Source: Nitrospirota bacterium | GTDB taxonomy: Bacteria; Nitrospirota; Nitrospiria; SBBL01; JAADHI01 | DNA length: 64,000 nt | Assembly: GCA_029261155.1 (NCBI GenBank) | Contig: JAJDBW010000037.1 | Span: 1 to 64,000, forward strand | Direction of reading: 5' to 3' | Shown here: positions 18,453-27,877 of the stretch, in pieces | How positions within the stretch are numbered: position 1 is the stretch's first letter | How the letters are laid out: each line of letters opens with the position of its first letter | The notes under the pieces: generated by a model | What the model was told of the DNA's origin: nothing | Database searches by the model: none | The model's input: the letters and a program-made list of their open reading frames with translations, nothing else | Made by a program: the position numbers and the translations under genes

Positions 18453-18707
18453 TTAATTTTTACTTTACGCTCATCGTTATTTGCGATACAAGCCCCAACG
18501 CCAGAGCCAGTGATCAGGCAAGGTGGGGTGCACTATGTTTTCCGATTTGTTTTCCATCGTCAGAGTGCTCGGCCAAGGTTTTCATGACAAATCGGATGGA
18601 ATTATGTTATGAAGAGAGCGTAAGATAAAGATGTGCCCGGCCTTCGCACAAAGGAACTCGTTTAGGGCGCTCATCTTTTTTATAGTTTGACGATAAGGAA
18701 AGAGTTG

Positions 18708-19175
18708 ATGATAAAACGAAAAGTACTATGGCTTGCCATTGGGTGGATCTTTATCTTGCCGCCAATGAGCCAAGCGACGGGAATCGATCGGGATTTATTA
18801 GAACGAACGGTGGTGGCCGCGAGAGCCAATGTGTTTCCATCGAAGGATGTGAAAGTGATCTATGAACCCATGACAGAACACCTCTATATCTCGTTTACGA
18901 CACCGAAGGACTATAAGCGGAGTTCTGGTGATTCGGTCTGGAGGTGGCGAAGTAACCAATGGTCTGTTTTGCAGGAATTTATGCTATCAAGGATTCCAGT
19001 CAAATTCGTTAGTGTAGAAACCAACGATCTCGAAGAGGAGCGCCAACTTCGCTACACGCATACCCACCTGCATACTGACAAATACGGGGATATTCGCGAA
19101 AACCGCTTGTGGTTGAAAACCGCCACGATTACAGAAAAAAGAAGAGGAAGCGAGTCATGGGAAAAAATAAAATAA
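18708..19175 (+). CDS. Hypothetical exported protein
   Basis: 155 aa from the ATG at 18708, which has AAGGA eight bases upstream; the longer frame from a TTG at 18687 is less likely. A signal peptide is clear (MIKRKVLWLAIGWIFILPP, cleavage near SQATG). The rest is soluble, basic and rich in Trp and Thr (SVWRWRSNQWSVLQEF), with a HTHLHTD stretch that could bind metal. I do not recognise the family. It is transcribed away from the ATPase operon. Confidence 0.65.
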   Translation: MIKRKVLWLAIGWIFILPPMSQATGIDRDLLERTVVAARANVFPSKDVKVIYEPMTEHLYISFTTPKDYKRSSGDSVWRWRSNQWSVLQEFMLSRIPVKFVSVETNDLEEERQLRYTHTHLHTDKYGDIRENRLWLKTATITEKRRGSESWEKIK

Positions 19176-19256
19176 ACTCAGCGCTTATCCCTTTGGGCAG
19201 GCGCTATGGACTCGAGGGTTATAACCGATTCGATAAAAAAAGGGTCGAACGCCCGT

Positions 19257-19661
19257 TTATTGATTTTGAACGAGGCGCTTTGTTCCATCCTTAAAAACGA
19301 TTTCGAACTTATGCCGGTTAATGATCGAAAGGATAAATCCGATACCAAAATGTGAATGGTCTATAATTTCTTCCGCTTGATAGACGCCCGCCATATCATA
19401 TTTTCTCGTGCTGGAAAAATCGAAATCACCGTCCAATCGGGATAAAATCTTTTCGTACTCCGTTGCTTTCTTTTTTCGAGTCCCTCCGGGTTTCTTTGGC
19501 GCAGGCGCCTCGGCACGGTAATTGTGATTTCCGTTACAGGTATTGCACTTTACTTTTTTGGGTGCATTATCGACTAAAGCAACAACGGTATGGGCAATGA
19601 TCACCTTACATTTAGTACACCATGAATCGATTAATCGTCCGACAACATATTCAACTGCCAT
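19257..19661 (-). CDS. Zinc-ribbon protein with C-terminal CarD/UvrD-tail-like barrel
   Basis: 134 aa starting behind GGAAGGAAA. Two Cys pairs (CTKC at 15-18 and CNTC near 39-42) suggest a zinc ribbon, with a basic linker (KKPGGTRKKK) after it. The C-terminal part, HFGIGFILSIINRHKFEIVF followed by KDGTKRL, looks like the small beta-barrel found in CarD and in the tails of UvrD-like helicases, which binds proteins or nucleic acid. I infer nucleic-acid association, but the specific function is unknown. Confidence 0.7.
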   Translation of the reverse strand: MAVEYVVGRLIDSWCTKCKVIIAHTVVALVDNAPKKVKCNTCNGNHNYRAEAPAPKKPGGTRKKKATEYEKILSRLDGDFDFSSTRKYDMAGVYQAEEIIDHSHFGIGFILSIINRHKFEIVFKDGTKRLVQNQ

Positions 19662-19990
19662 GGCATTTCCTTCCGAACCAGAGGTCCATAAAACGATCGT
19701 CGAGCCCGCCTATGCGATTGTTCTGTCGAGTGCCTTAATCTAGGGATTCAAGTGTCTCGGCAGATCGATTAAGTGCGCACATCGGCATAAATGCTCGATA
19801 AAGTCATCTATAACCAGCAAAAACATTTCGACAAACCAAACACGCATTATAGCAATATTGGCCCCTACTTTGTCAATGGAGAACAAACTCCAACACGCTT
19901 CTTAATGAGCGAAAACACCGATCTTGGTCTGAAACGCAGGCGATTCATCAACCTTAAATCCGCTTATCCCCCTATTCGGAGACTGGAAAA
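19662..19990. other. Gap without a supported gene
   Basis: About 330 bases between divergent genes. A plus-strand frame (19791-19994) has no family signature. Promoters for both flanking genes should lie here, but none stands out. Confidence 0.45.
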
Positions 19991-19995
19991 ATGAA

Positions 19996-20547
19996 ATGAG
20001 AAAATTAAAAGGCTGGGTTATTTTTACAACCGTTGTATTCCTTCTCTCTCTGGCTTACTTCGTCGCCGTTTACAACACTTATGCAGGACACCAAGAAGAG
20101 GAAACCGTCTTTAGCGAAATCGGTGAAGGCTTGGGAGGGGTGGGCTTGATCGCCCTCGCAATTATTTATGGACGCACCCTCTTGAAACTCAGCTTGGGAA
20201 AGGGGACTTTCGGGCAGCGACTCCTCCCGGAATTCGCCGATGACCTCACCCGCCCTTTTCTGAAGAACGTCCTTAATTTTTTGAACAAGACCCATTTACA
20301 TGTTGGTGTGGTGGCGGTGGCCCTTACAGCGTTACATGCTGTTTTCATGGGCATGTCTGATCAAAACCTTTTACTTTGGATGGTTTTACTTCTAGTCGCC
20401 TGGCAGGGCCTTTTCGGATTTTTCTTATCTTGGCGCTATTCACCGCGAGCACTCAAAAAGGTGTCTTATTTTGTCCATGCCCAGTTCCTTACTGGCATCG
20501 CGATTGGAATCTTTTCTCTTTTCGGACATCTTTTAGCGGGAGATTAG
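19996..20547 (+). CDS. Four-helix membrane protein with paired histidines
   Basis: 183 aa with helices at about 8-27, 50-64, 100-120, 123-142 and 155-180. Several histidines lie in or near membrane segments: THLHVGVVAVALTALHAVF, then YFVHAQFLTG and SLFGHLLAGD. This layout is seen in heme-b-binding membrane proteins such as ferric-reductase-like or DUF4405-type families, so heme binding is an inference. The first helix is a possible anchor (GWVIFTTVVFLLSLAYF). No exact family is recognised. The following GIY-YIG gene is 5 bases downstream. Confidence 0.65.
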   Translation: MRKLKGWVIFTTVVFLLSLAYFVAVYNTYAGHQEEETVFSEIGEGLGGVGLIALAIIYGRTLLKLSLGKGTFGQRLLPEFADDLTRPFLKNVLNFLNKTHLHVGVVAVALTALHAVFMGMSDQNLLLWMVLLLVAWQGLFGFFLSWRYSPRALKKVSYFVHAQFLTGIAIGIFSLFGHLLAGD

Positions 20548-20552
20548 TTACA

Positions 20553-20867
20553 TTGAAAGAGGGCGTCACGGAAGCTTGGTATCTTTATATCATTCGAACA
20601 AGGCTAAACAGCCTTTATACGGGTATTACCACCAACGTAAACCGTCGATTAGAAGAACACCGCGAGGGTGCCTCGAAAGGATCGAAGTATTTACGAAAAA
20701 AAGGGCCGCTTAAACTCGCTTATCAAACACGCATTGGCAGCCTCACATCTGCCCTAAAGGCCGAACAGCATATCAAACGATTACCAAAACAAAAAAAAGA
20801 ACTGATCCTTTCACAAAAAATGGGCGCGGAGGCCTTGTTCACTTACCTAGGACTGCAATGGCCTTAA
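20553..20867 (+). CDS. GIY-YIG nuclease superfamily protein (UPF0213/YhbQ-like)
   Basis: About 104 aa. The conserved pattern is YLYIIRTRLNSLYTGITTN, then RRLEEHREGASKGSKYLR and GPLKLAYQ, followed by ALKAEQHIKRLPKQKKELI. The normal GIY is written LYI...YTG here, as usual in the YhbQ subfamily. The frame is open from 20376 but overlaps the previous gene. I choose TTG at 20553, with GGGAG upstream. Members are single-strand-active or structure-specific nucleases; cellular role is uncertain. Confidence 0.82.
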   Translation: MKEGVTEAWYLYIIRTRLNSLYTGITTNVNRRLEEHREGASKGSKYLRKKGPLKLAYQTRIGSLTSALKAEQHIKRLPKQKKELILSQKMGAEALFTYLGLQWP

Positions 20868-21116
20868 TCGAGGCCAAGCAGGGAGAACGGCCTTTGCTCC
20901 ATATGTACTGTTGGCGATATCATTTCCCACCACTCAGGACTCTACAGATCAATAAAACGCTGAATTCAATACCAAACGTAATGGTCTGTCGTGATTGATC
21001 TCGACTATTATTGAAAGCGGGAGTTTTTGCTGGCTTAGAGTCTCTTGCCGAAAAAAGAATGCGTCGGATAGGAAAAGAGGGGAAGATTTATGAGGAAATT
21101 TGTTTTTTTCAAAAAA

Positions 21117-21192
<76 letters not shown>

Positions 21193-21211
21193 ACGAGATA
21201 TAAAATGTTCA

Positions 21212-21285
21212 TGCGCCTGAAGGGAATTGAACCCCTAACCTCCGGCTTCGGAGGCCGGCGCTCTATCCAATTGAGCTACAGGCGC
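21212..21285 (-). tRNA. tRNA-Arg (anticodon CCG)
   Basis: 74 bases on the minus strand, 19 bases before the tRNA-Lys. The acceptor stem is GCGCCTG/CAGGCGC, the anticodon loop CTCCGAA gives CCG, and the T loop is TTCAATT. The CCA end is not encoded. Confidence 0.95.
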
Positions 21286-21440
21286 GTAGAGGAAGACACC
21301 CTACCATAAAATAAAATCGAAAGGCAATGCTTTGTATGTCATCAGATTACACGATCTCGGCGTGAACAGGCCCAACCCGAATCGCTGTGTATGCGGTGAA
21401 ATAGGTAGGAGATTTTGATTGTGGTTTGAGGAGAAACCCC

Positions 21441-22370
21441 TTATTGGAGCGCGGCTTGCCTTTGGGAAAAATAAAGAACGGTATCGCCTTTCACAACCTC
21501 TTCCACGCTGCGAATAATCCTTGCGGTTGCTGTATGTTCTTGCGTGGCCAGGACCAAGATCGTTCCGACTTCTCGGTATGGGATATTCACCCCTTCCGTC
21601 GCGGTGGCTTGAGATGTTTTCGAGGAAACCGAAAGGCGTTCACCGCCATGAATAATAACAAATTGGTCGCCCGGAATAATCCCTTCCTCACTACCGCGAT
21701 CGATATAAACGATGTCATGTTGCGCATTGCTCACGCGTTCTTCCGGTACGGCCACTATGGTTCCTTCGGCACCTTCTTCCGGAATAACCAAGTCCGCCGG
21801 CGGAATCGGGATGAAGCGATCGATTGAAGCGATTTTATCTTTTTTGTAAATTGGATTTTTGGACCGGAGGATTTCGCCCGTCGACACATCCTCACCGACG
21901 ACATCAACCCTGACCACGCCCAAGACTTCCACCATATCGCCTAAGCGTTCGCCTGTCTTTGGATGAAAAACCGGTTCGAGGGTCTTGAAAATAACCGACT
22001 CTTGCTCAGGCGAAAACAGTTCACCGTAGGACGAAAGATAAACCGTGTCTCCCTGACCCAGCATTTGTTTCGCATCGACGGATGCGGCGATTTCGCCGTC
22101 GGCTTTCGGTGCCAGAAGGATCATTCCCTTCGAAATGGCATTCCAAAAATCCGGATCGCTTTGGACGGCTTCTTCGACTTCAACATCCACTTCTTCTAGC
22201 ACTTCTATAGATCGATCTTCTTCGATGAGGGGAGGGGGTGGCGCAACCAAAGTTTCAGTCGAGGTTTCTTCATCTTCAAACAAGCCATCCGCCCAAAGCA
22301 GGCGATCTTGAAAAACAATACCGAGCGCGGCGAGGGCAAATAATACATGGATACTTGATTTTTTAGACAT
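21441..22370 (-). CDS. Hypothetical periplasmic protein, flagellar FlgT/LysM-associated-like
   Basis: 309 aa from the ATG at 22370 (GGGGA four bases upstream; the earlier ATG at 22385 is less likely). A signal peptide (SSIHVLFALAALGIVF) is followed by an acidic, proline-containing linker (residues 30-75, with VDVEVEEAV). The remaining beta-rich region contains repeated GQGDTVYLSS and IDRGSEEGIIPGDQFVIIHG segments and DTVLYF at the end. The GxGDxVYV-type repeats resemble those of periplasmic LysM-associated or FlgT-like proteins. No catalytic motif is visible and I give no firm function. Confidence 0.65.
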   Translation of the reverse strand: MSKKSSIHVLFALAALGIVFQDRLLWADGLFEDEETSTETLVAPPPPLIEEDRSIEVLEEVDVEVEEAVQSDPDFWNAISKGMILLAPKADGEIAASVDAKQMLGQGDTVYLSSYGELFSPEQESVIFKTLEPVFHPKTGERLGDMVEVLGVVRVDVVGEDVSTGEILRSKNPIYKKDKIASIDRFIPIPPADLVIPEEGAEGTIVAVPEERVSNAQHDIVYIDRGSEEGIIPGDQFVIIHGGERLSVSSKTSQATATEGVNIPYREVGTILVLATQEHTATARIIRSVEEVVKGDTVLYFSQRQAALQ

Positions 22371-22491
22371 GAGATCCCCTTTCATCTTCGGATAAAATCG
22401 ACACCGGATTCAGCTTTTGCCTAAAGCACCCTTACAAACTGCCGGAAGATAGACAAAAGATATCAAAGCCCAGAAAAATGTCAAGACCAGA

Positions 22492-23151
22492 CTACCACCA
22501 AAACCACTCTTTGGTGACCAGCACATGAACGCCAAGCGCGAAATTGGTCACACCATGCGCCAGAATACAGGGCCATAGGCGGCCGGTTCGATAAAGGAGG
22601 AGCGTGTAAGCCGCTCCCGCCATCATGCCTGCAAGCCAAAGATGGTGCTCAATCCCGAAAAACACGGTGGAAATCACAAAGGACGCGACAGTAAACTTTC
22701 CAATGGGAACCGCAAGGAAATTGGTGGAGATGATATACCGAAGAATAAATGAGCGCCAAAAAAGCTCTTCCATCACGGGCACCACCACGGCGGCGCCGAA
22801 CAAGCGAATCCCCACCAATAGGTAAGCCTTTTGGCCGGAGATTTGAAATGGGTCATAGCCTTGAGCGCGACCCAGACTCGCCCATGAAAAATCCATTCTC
22901 ACCCATGCGACGTATACAAGTAGGCCCAAGCAAACCGGCAAAAAAATATCGCGAAACCGGGCGAAACATTCCCTATTCAATTCACTATAGGATTTCCTGA
23001 ATAGGAAAAGAACCCATACAACGAAGGCGATTTTAATGGGATAGAGCCAAAGGCCGCGTGCATCGGACCCCGAATCCGCCTGAGAAAAGACAATGGGCTC
23101 GATGGCGATAAACGCCATGTAAGTCGCAAAAGGAAGGACGCGCGGCCACAT
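22492..23151 (-). CDS. CPBP/CAAX-type intramembrane metalloprotease
   Basis: 219-aa membrane protein with about seven helices. The catalytic residues are visible: E128-E129xxxR133 (MEELFWRSF), H169-H170 (FGIEHHLW) and H199 with N203 (LAHGVTNFALG). The start (MWPRVLPFATYMAFIAIEP), with ARGLWLYPIK after it, resembles the CAAX-protease-related protein that often accompanies exosortase/PEP-CTERM systems. No exosortase or PEP-CTERM protein is in the window, so that link is unproven. It processes unknown membrane substrates. Confidence 0.9.
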   Translation of the reverse strand: MWPRVLPFATYMAFIAIEPIVFSQADSGSDARGLWLYPIKIAFVVWVLFLFRKSYSELNRECFARFRDIFLPVCLGLLVYVAWVRMDFSWASLGRAQGYDPFQISGQKAYLLVGIRLFGAAVVVPVMEELFWRSFILRYIISTNFLAVPIGKFTVASFVISTVFFGIEHHLWLAGMMAGAAYTLLLYRTGRLWPCILAHGVTNFALGVHVLVTKEWFWW

Positions 23152-23244
23152 GGTGGGAGAGACTATCAGATCGTCAGGCCTATTTCTAGGAATTGTTTTG
23201 AATTGGGAGATATGCTAACATGTCCGATATTTTCCTGATGCGTT

Positions 23245-24228
23245 ATGAAAAAAATTGTTACGGATTTTCAAGCACTCCTGTGGCTTTTGCTTGTCGCCCT
23301 GCTCGGCTGCACCCAAGATGCGAATATTCTGTCGATTGCCTTCAATCAGAACAACCCAGACGTGATCTATGCCGGGGCAACGGGCGGAAAATTTTACAAA
23401 AGTGTTGATGGCGGCCTCGTCTTCGAGAAATTGAACGAGGGCTTAACCTCCTATAATATCGCGGCCGTCGGCGTCAGCCCCTCCCTATCGATGGTCATTT
23501 ATGCAGGCTCGTACGGGGACAGTGTCTACCGATCCATCAACGGCGGTCGAAATTGGAACATTGTGAACAAGGGTCTCGATGATAATGTTGGGACACAGGC
23601 CGTCAACGCCGTCATCGTCGACCCAAACAATATAAAAAACGTTTTTGTCGGTACCAATCATGGGGTCTACGCAACCACCGATGGTGGAAGTCAATGGAAC
23701 GATGTGAATATGGGGATGGCCAACCGCTTCGTGATATCTTTGGCCTTCGATCCAACAAACAAAGACAAGATGATTGCGGGAACAAATGAAGGCATATTTA
23801 AAACAACGAATGCCGCAAGAAACTGGTCCATCATCCATCCGGAAACACGGTCCTGGGCAGTTAACACCATACGATTTGACCCCACAACGCCAGGGACCCT
23901 CTTCGCTGGAACGAACAAGGGCGTATTTAAATCCACTGATGCAGGGAAAAACTGGCAGCTTAAGAACGCCGGCCTATCCAGTCCCTTCATTTCCTCCATC
24001 GAAATCGATTATAAAAAATCGGAAATCTTGTACGCCGGCAATGGAGACGGCGTCTACAAATCGGAAAATGGCGGCGAGTCCTGGCAATTTCTCGATCAAT
24101 CCCCCAATTCGGTCTCTGCACTTATTTTACACCCAAAACAACCTGAGATTCTTTTAGCCGGCACAATGACCGGCCTTTATAAAAGCATGGATCGAGGCAT
24201 AACTTGGAAGAAACCACACATAAAATGA
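23245..24228 (+). CDS. Lipoprotein beta-propeller with BNR/YCF48-like repeats
   Basis: 327 aa with a lipobox (ALLGC at about residue 22). About six repeats of the sialidase/BNR type follow, each with a GxY/VYxSxDGGxxW core: FYKSVDGG, VYRSINGGRNW, VYATTDGGSQW, FKTTNAARNW, VFKSTDAGKNW, VYKSENGGESW. These form a seven-bladed propeller in related proteins. It is exported and likely anchored to a membrane. No glycosidase catalytic pattern is evident, so it is probably a binding or assembly protein. It overlaps the next gene by ATGA. Confidence 0.83.
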   Translation: MKKIVTDFQALLWLLLVALLGCTQDANILSIAFNQNNPDVIYAGATGGKFYKSVDGGLVFEKLNEGLTSYNIAAVGVSPSLSMVIYAGSYGDSVYRSINGGRNWNIVNKGLDDNVGTQAVNAVIVDPNNIKNVFVGTNHGVYATTDGGSQWNDVNMGMANRFVISLAFDPTNKDKMIAGTNEGIFKTTNAARNWSIIHPETRSWAVNTIRFDPTTPGTLFAGTNKGVFKSTDAGKNWQLKNAGLSSPFISSIEIDYKKSEILYAGNGDGVYKSENGGESWQFLDQSPNSVSALILHPKQPEILLAGTMTGLYKSMDRGITWKKPHIK

Positions 24229-25271
24229 AGCGCTCATTGAACAAAAAACAATCCGTCCAATTAAGGCGAAGGATCTTTTCCCGTCTTTCTTCGCTATGCC
24301 TCTTCGCCTTAATGCTCTCGGCCTGTCCTGAACAGACCGTTCCAGAGGTCGAGATCACCGTTCCCAGCGGATGGCATGGGGAAGAAAACATTGCCGATGT
24401 TTCGCTCGGGGGGCTCTTTTTCCTTGACGATAAAAAAGGGTGGGTCAGCGGAAACAAGGGGGTCATTCTTCACACGGAAGACGGAGGAAAAGCCTGGCGA
24501 GCCCAAGAAACAGGGATAGAGGGCCTCATCGTCTCCATTTTTTTCATCGATGCCAACAAGGGATGGGCAGTGGGAGACAGGGGGCTTATTCTCCATACCA
24601 CAGATGGCGGCACAAATTGGCAACTTCAAGCCAGCGGCCAAAAAAGAGACTTAACCCATGTCTACTTTATCGATCCCGACCATGGATGGATTACAGGCGT
24701 AAAAGGCGTTCTTCTCTCGACAGGAAACGGAGGGAAAAATTGGATCCAGGCCAAAGGGGAAACGCGTATTACATTAAACGCAATCCTATTCATCGACCCG
24801 GATCATGGCTGGATTACCGGCCACAAAGGCACACTGCTGTATACCGAAAATGGCGGACGGAATTGGTCTCAGCGAAAAGTAGAAAGTAAGGACGATCTTC
24901 ATCGCATCTTCTTTTTAAATCCGGATACCGGTTGGATTGTGGGAAATCGCGGGACCATTTTAAAAACCACGGACGGTGGTTTAAGCTGGAACAAACAAGA
25001 CAGCCGCGTACCCGCTTTTTTGGCCGGCATCCATTTCACCGACCCACGGACGGGTTGGGCAGTCGGCGCCACCGGCACCGTACTGCATACGCAAGACGGC
25101 GGCGCAAACTGGGAACAACAAGTCAGCGGAACTATCCAGTTTTTAACGGCGGTTCATTTTATCAACAATCGGATCGGAATGATCACCGGAACAAAAGGGG
25201 TTCTTTTACAAACCGAAAGTGGTGGAATACCGCCATCCTCAACAAGCGTGCCGCTTGATACCGCATCCTAA
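24225..25271 (+). CDS. Lipoprotein of YCF48/HCF136-like family
   Basis: 348 aa from the ATG at 24225, which overlaps the previous stop (ATGA); the frame upstream to a TTG at 24204 is not needed. A lipobox (LSAC) follows a short signal. At least six repeats with the pattern GWxxGxxGxxLxTxDGGxxW are clear: GWVSGNKGVILHTEDGG, GWAVGDRGLILHTTDGG, GWITGVKGVLLSTGNGG, GWITGHKGTLLYTENGG, GWIVGNRGTILKTTDGG, GWAVGATGTVLHTQDGG. This is the repeat of the plant and cyanobacterial photosystem II assembly factor YCF48. In non-photosynthetic bacteria its partner is unknown. Confidence 0.88.
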   Translation: MKRSLNKKQSVQLRRRIFSRLSSLCLFALMLSACPEQTVPEVEITVPSGWHGEENIADVSLGGLFFLDDKKGWVSGNKGVILHTEDGGKAWRAQETGIEGLIVSIFFIDANKGWAVGDRGLILHTTDGGTNWQLQASGQKRDLTHVYFIDPDHGWITGVKGVLLSTGNGGKNWIQAKGETRITLNAILFIDPDHGWITGHKGTLLYTENGGRNWSQRKVESKDDLHRIFFLNPDTGWIVGNRGTILKTTDGGLSWNKQDSRVPAFLAGIHFTDPRTGWAVGATGTVLHTQDGGANWEQQVSGTIQFLTAVHFINNRIGMITGTKGVLLQTESGGIPPSSTSVPLDTAS

Positions 25272-25401
25272 ACGCTAGCGTTTTTCGAGCAGGTAATACC
25301 ACCGTATGATAAACTTAAATAACGGTTCTTTTTATTGAGAGAATAACGCGTCGAGCCATTAAGCAAGAGATAGTTTTTATCGACCCGGAGTCGACGATTT
25401 C

Positions 25402-26400
25402 TTGAAAAAACCCTACCGCCAAAAAATCGAAATCGAAAAAGGCTCCGATACCGCCGTCCTTTATGGAAGCTATGACCGCAACTTGAAGATGATCGAAGAG
25501 GCTTTCTCAGTTAAGATTACAGCCCGCGGCGAAGCCGTTACCATAGAAGGAAACCGCACCGAAGTGGCAAAAGCCGAACAAACCCTTAAAAAAATAGCCA
25601 CCCTGGCAAAAGACGGACGCCAGATCGGTCCGACGGATATCGGCTATGCCATCAACGCATCGATGGCGAGCGACAAAGTCGAGAACGACGCAAAGGATTT
25701 TCATCAATCATATCAAGAAACGATCCCGATTTTAGGCAACGCAAAATCGATCACGGCAAAGTCCTCCGCCCAGAAAACCTATATCGACCATATTCGGCAC
25801 CACGACATCGTCATCAGCATCGGGCCGGCGGGGACCGGGAAAACCTATCTTGCCATGGCAATGGCGATTTCGGCTTATCAAAAAAAATTGGTCAATCGGA
25901 TTATCTTGGCGCGACCCGCTGTGGAAGCGGGTGAGCGGCTCGGCTTTCTCCCCGGAGACCTCGTCGAAAAAATAAACCCTTACCTCCGCCCCTTATACGA
26001 CGCCCTCTACGACATGATGAAAGTCGAACAAGCCGACCGCCTTGTCGAGCGAGGCGACATCGAAATCGCGCCCCTCGCCTTTATGCGCGGCCGAACGCTT
26101 CACGACTCTTTCATTATTTTGGATGAAGCACAAAACACGACCTCCGAACAAATGAAGATGTTTTTAACCCGCCTTGGCCCACACTCAAAGGCCGTCATTA
26201 CCGGAGACATTACGCAGGTCGATCTGCCCAACGGACAGCTTTCCGGACTGATCGAAATTCAACAGATACTGAAAGATATCGATGGCATCCAATTTTCCTA
26301 CTTTACCGAAAAAGACGTCGTCCGGCATCCACTTGTTCAAAAAATTGTAAGAGCCTATGCGGGATATGAAGACAACCGCAGAAAACAAGGCTCGGCATAA
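25402..26400 (+). CDS. phoH: PhoH family ATPase
   Basis: 332-aa cytoplasmic ATPase of the PhoH/PhoL type. A KH-like N-terminal region (EAVTIEGNRTEVAKAE) precedes the ATPase with Walker A GPAGTGKT (141-148), ILARPAVEAGERLGFLPGDL and the Walker B FIILDEAQNT with TRLG and TGD later. The start is TTG at 25402 with CGGAG upstream; no ATG fits the domain boundary better. It is followed closely by ybeY and ftsY, a conserved grouping linked to ribosome and RNA quality control. Confidence 0.95.
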   Translation: MKKPYRQKIEIEKGSDTAVLYGSYDRNLKMIEEAFSVKITARGEAVTIEGNRTEVAKAEQTLKKIATLAKDGRQIGPTDIGYAINASMASDKVENDAKDFHQSYQETIPILGNAKSITAKSSAQKTYIDHIRHHDIVISIGPAGTGKTYLAMAMAISAYQKKLVNRIILARPAVEAGERLGFLPGDLVEKINPYLRPLYDALYDMMKVEQADRLVERGDIEIAPLAFMRGRTLHDSFIILDEAQNTTSEQMKMFLTRLGPHSKAVITGDITQVDLPNGQLSGLIEIQQILKDIDGIQFSYFTEKDVVRHPLVQKIVRAYAGYEDNRRKQGSA

Positions 26401-26426
26401 ACGACCACCCACCCCATTAAATCTTG

Positions 26427-26876
26427 ATGAACATTTCACTTCAAAACCGTCAAAGAAAATTCCCAATCGATCCAAAAAAAATCAAACAGTGGACCCGCCA
26501 GATTTTAAGCATGCAAAAAATGAATCAGGGAGAGCTCGGCTTGGTCTTCGTGAATAACCATCGCATACGCGTCTACAATAGAACCTACCGAGGGATAGAT
26601 CGGGCCACCGATGTGCTCGCCTTTTCCATGCGTGAAGGGCCAGGCGGCGACCTACATCCGCAGGTTCTGGGCGACGTAATGATCTCTTTAGAAATGGTAG
26701 CCACGGAAGCCCTGCTCTACGAACGCACACGCGAAGAACAACTGATTATCTTACTGATTCATGGTATCTTGCATCTGCTAGGCTATGACCACACTCAATC
26801 GCTGGCCGAAGCCAAACGAATGGAGCGGCGAGAAAAATGGCTATTGACTCGAATCTACGGTTCTTCTGAAGGATAA
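26427..26876 (+). CDS. ybeY: Endoribonuclease YbeY
   Basis: 149 aa. The metal-binding motif HGILHLLGYDHTQ (H-3x-H-5x-H) near the C-terminus and RGIDRATDVLAFSM are diagnostic. YbeY takes part in 16S rRNA 3' end maturation and 70S quality control. The ATG at 26427 is preferred over the in-frame TTG at 26424; no strong ribosome site is visible, so coupling to phoH upstream (27-base gap) may help translation. Confidence 0.95.
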   Translation: MNISLQNRQRKFPIDPKKIKQWTRQILSMQKMNQGELGLVFVNNHRIRVYNRTYRGIDRATDVLAFSMREGPGGDLHPQVLGDVMISLEMVATEALLYERTREEQLIILLIHGILHLLGYDHTQSLAEAKRMERREKWLLTRIYGSSEG

Positions 26877-26905
26877 AATGGAATGCGACATAGGGGTGAA
26901 CTAAA

Positions 26906-27832
26906 GTGACATCAGGGTTTTGGCAAAAAACAGGAAAAGGACTCGCGAAGACCCGGCATTTTTTGAGTGCCGGTCTCGGATCCATCTTTAAAAAAAAGCG
27001 GGAGATCGATCAAGACACCTTCGACCGCCTCGAAGCGCTCCTCATCGGTGCCGACCTGGGTGTCGAGGTCACACAAGTCCTTCTGGCCGATCTCAAGGCA
27101 TCGGTCGAACGAAAAGAAGTCGGCAACCTAGAAACCCTTAGAGATAAATTAAAAACCTCGCTAATCGAAATATTGAAGCAAGTTCCGGTCGCGCCTCCGA
27201 TTGATGAATCTCCGATCGTCACGCTTTTCGTGGGTGTAAATGGTGTAGGAAAAACAACAACAATCGGGAAGCATGCTAAGCGACTTTGCGCAGAAGGGAA
27301 GAAAGTGCTCTTGGCCGCAGCCGATACCTTTCGAGCCGGGGCGGGGGAACAGCTGAGTATTTGGGGCCAGCGCGCAGGGGCGGAGGTAATTCGTTTTCCT
27401 CCGGGGGCTGACCCATCCGCCGTTGTTTTCGATGCGACAAGCGCCGCCATGGCTCGAAAAGTGGACCACCTCTTAATCGACACTGCTGGACGGCTTCAAA
27501 CCAAGCATAACTTAATGGAAGAATTAAAAAAGATGACCCGTGTAATCTCGAAACAAATCCCGAACGCGCCGCATGAAAAAATCCTGGTGCTAGATGCCAC
27601 CACAGGACAAAATGCCCTCTCTCAAGCAGAACATTTTCAAAAGGCGATCGGCCTCACGGGGATTGTGCTGACTAAACTTGATGGAACGGGACGCGGCGGG
27701 ATTGTCGTGCCCATTGTACAAAAATTTTCCGTGCCGATTATAGAGATTGGTGTCGGCGAGAGTCCGGAAGACCTTATTCCTTTTGATATCGAAAATTTTG
27801 TCGGCGCGCTTTTCGAAGAGGAAAACCCCTAG
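26906..27832 (+). CDS. ftsY: Signal recognition particle receptor FtsY
   Basis: 308-aa GTPase that docks SRP-bound ribosomes at the inner membrane. The N domain (residues 30-90) is followed by G-domain motifs: [10 protein letters not shown] (110-119), [20 protein letters not shown], and [10 protein letters not shown]. The usual acidic A domain is almost absent; the protein begins with a short basic segment. The start is GTG at 26906. A stem-loop terminator follows at once, so ftsY closes the phoH-ybeY-ftsY unit. Confidence 0.96.
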   Translation: MTSGFWQKTGKGLAKTRHFLSAGLGSIFKKKREIDQDTFDRLEALLIGADLGVEVTQVLLADLKASVERKEVGNLETLRDKLKTSLIEILKQVPVAPPIDESPIVTLFVGVNGVGKTTTIGKHAKRLCAEGKKVLLAAADTFRAGAGEQLSIWGQRAGAEVIRFPPGADPSAVVFDATSAAMARKVDHLLIDTAGRLQTKHNLMEELKKMTRVISKQIPNAPHEKILVLDATTGQNALSQAEHFQKAIGLTGIVLTKLDGTGRGGIVVPIVQKFSVPIIEIGVGESPEDLIPFDIENFVGALFEEENP

Positions 27833-27836
27833 AAAA

Positions 27837-27858
27837 AGGCGCTGATACTTCAGCGCCT
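27837..27858. terminator. Bidirectional stem-loop terminator
   Basis: Stem AGGCGCTGA, loop TACT, stem TCAGCGCCT (9 bp, perfect). An A-run precedes it (Ts for the minus strand) and CTTTGATTT follows it. It separates the convergent ftsY and diguanylate cyclase genes. Confidence 0.85.
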
Positions 27859-27877
27859 GCTTTGATTTGCCCGGGGC

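Noticed and set aside
22492-23151. Evidence for an exosortase/PEP-CTERM system from the CPBP protease
   Set aside because: The N-terminus resembles the exosortase-associated type, but no exosortase or PEP-CTERM protein is in the window.
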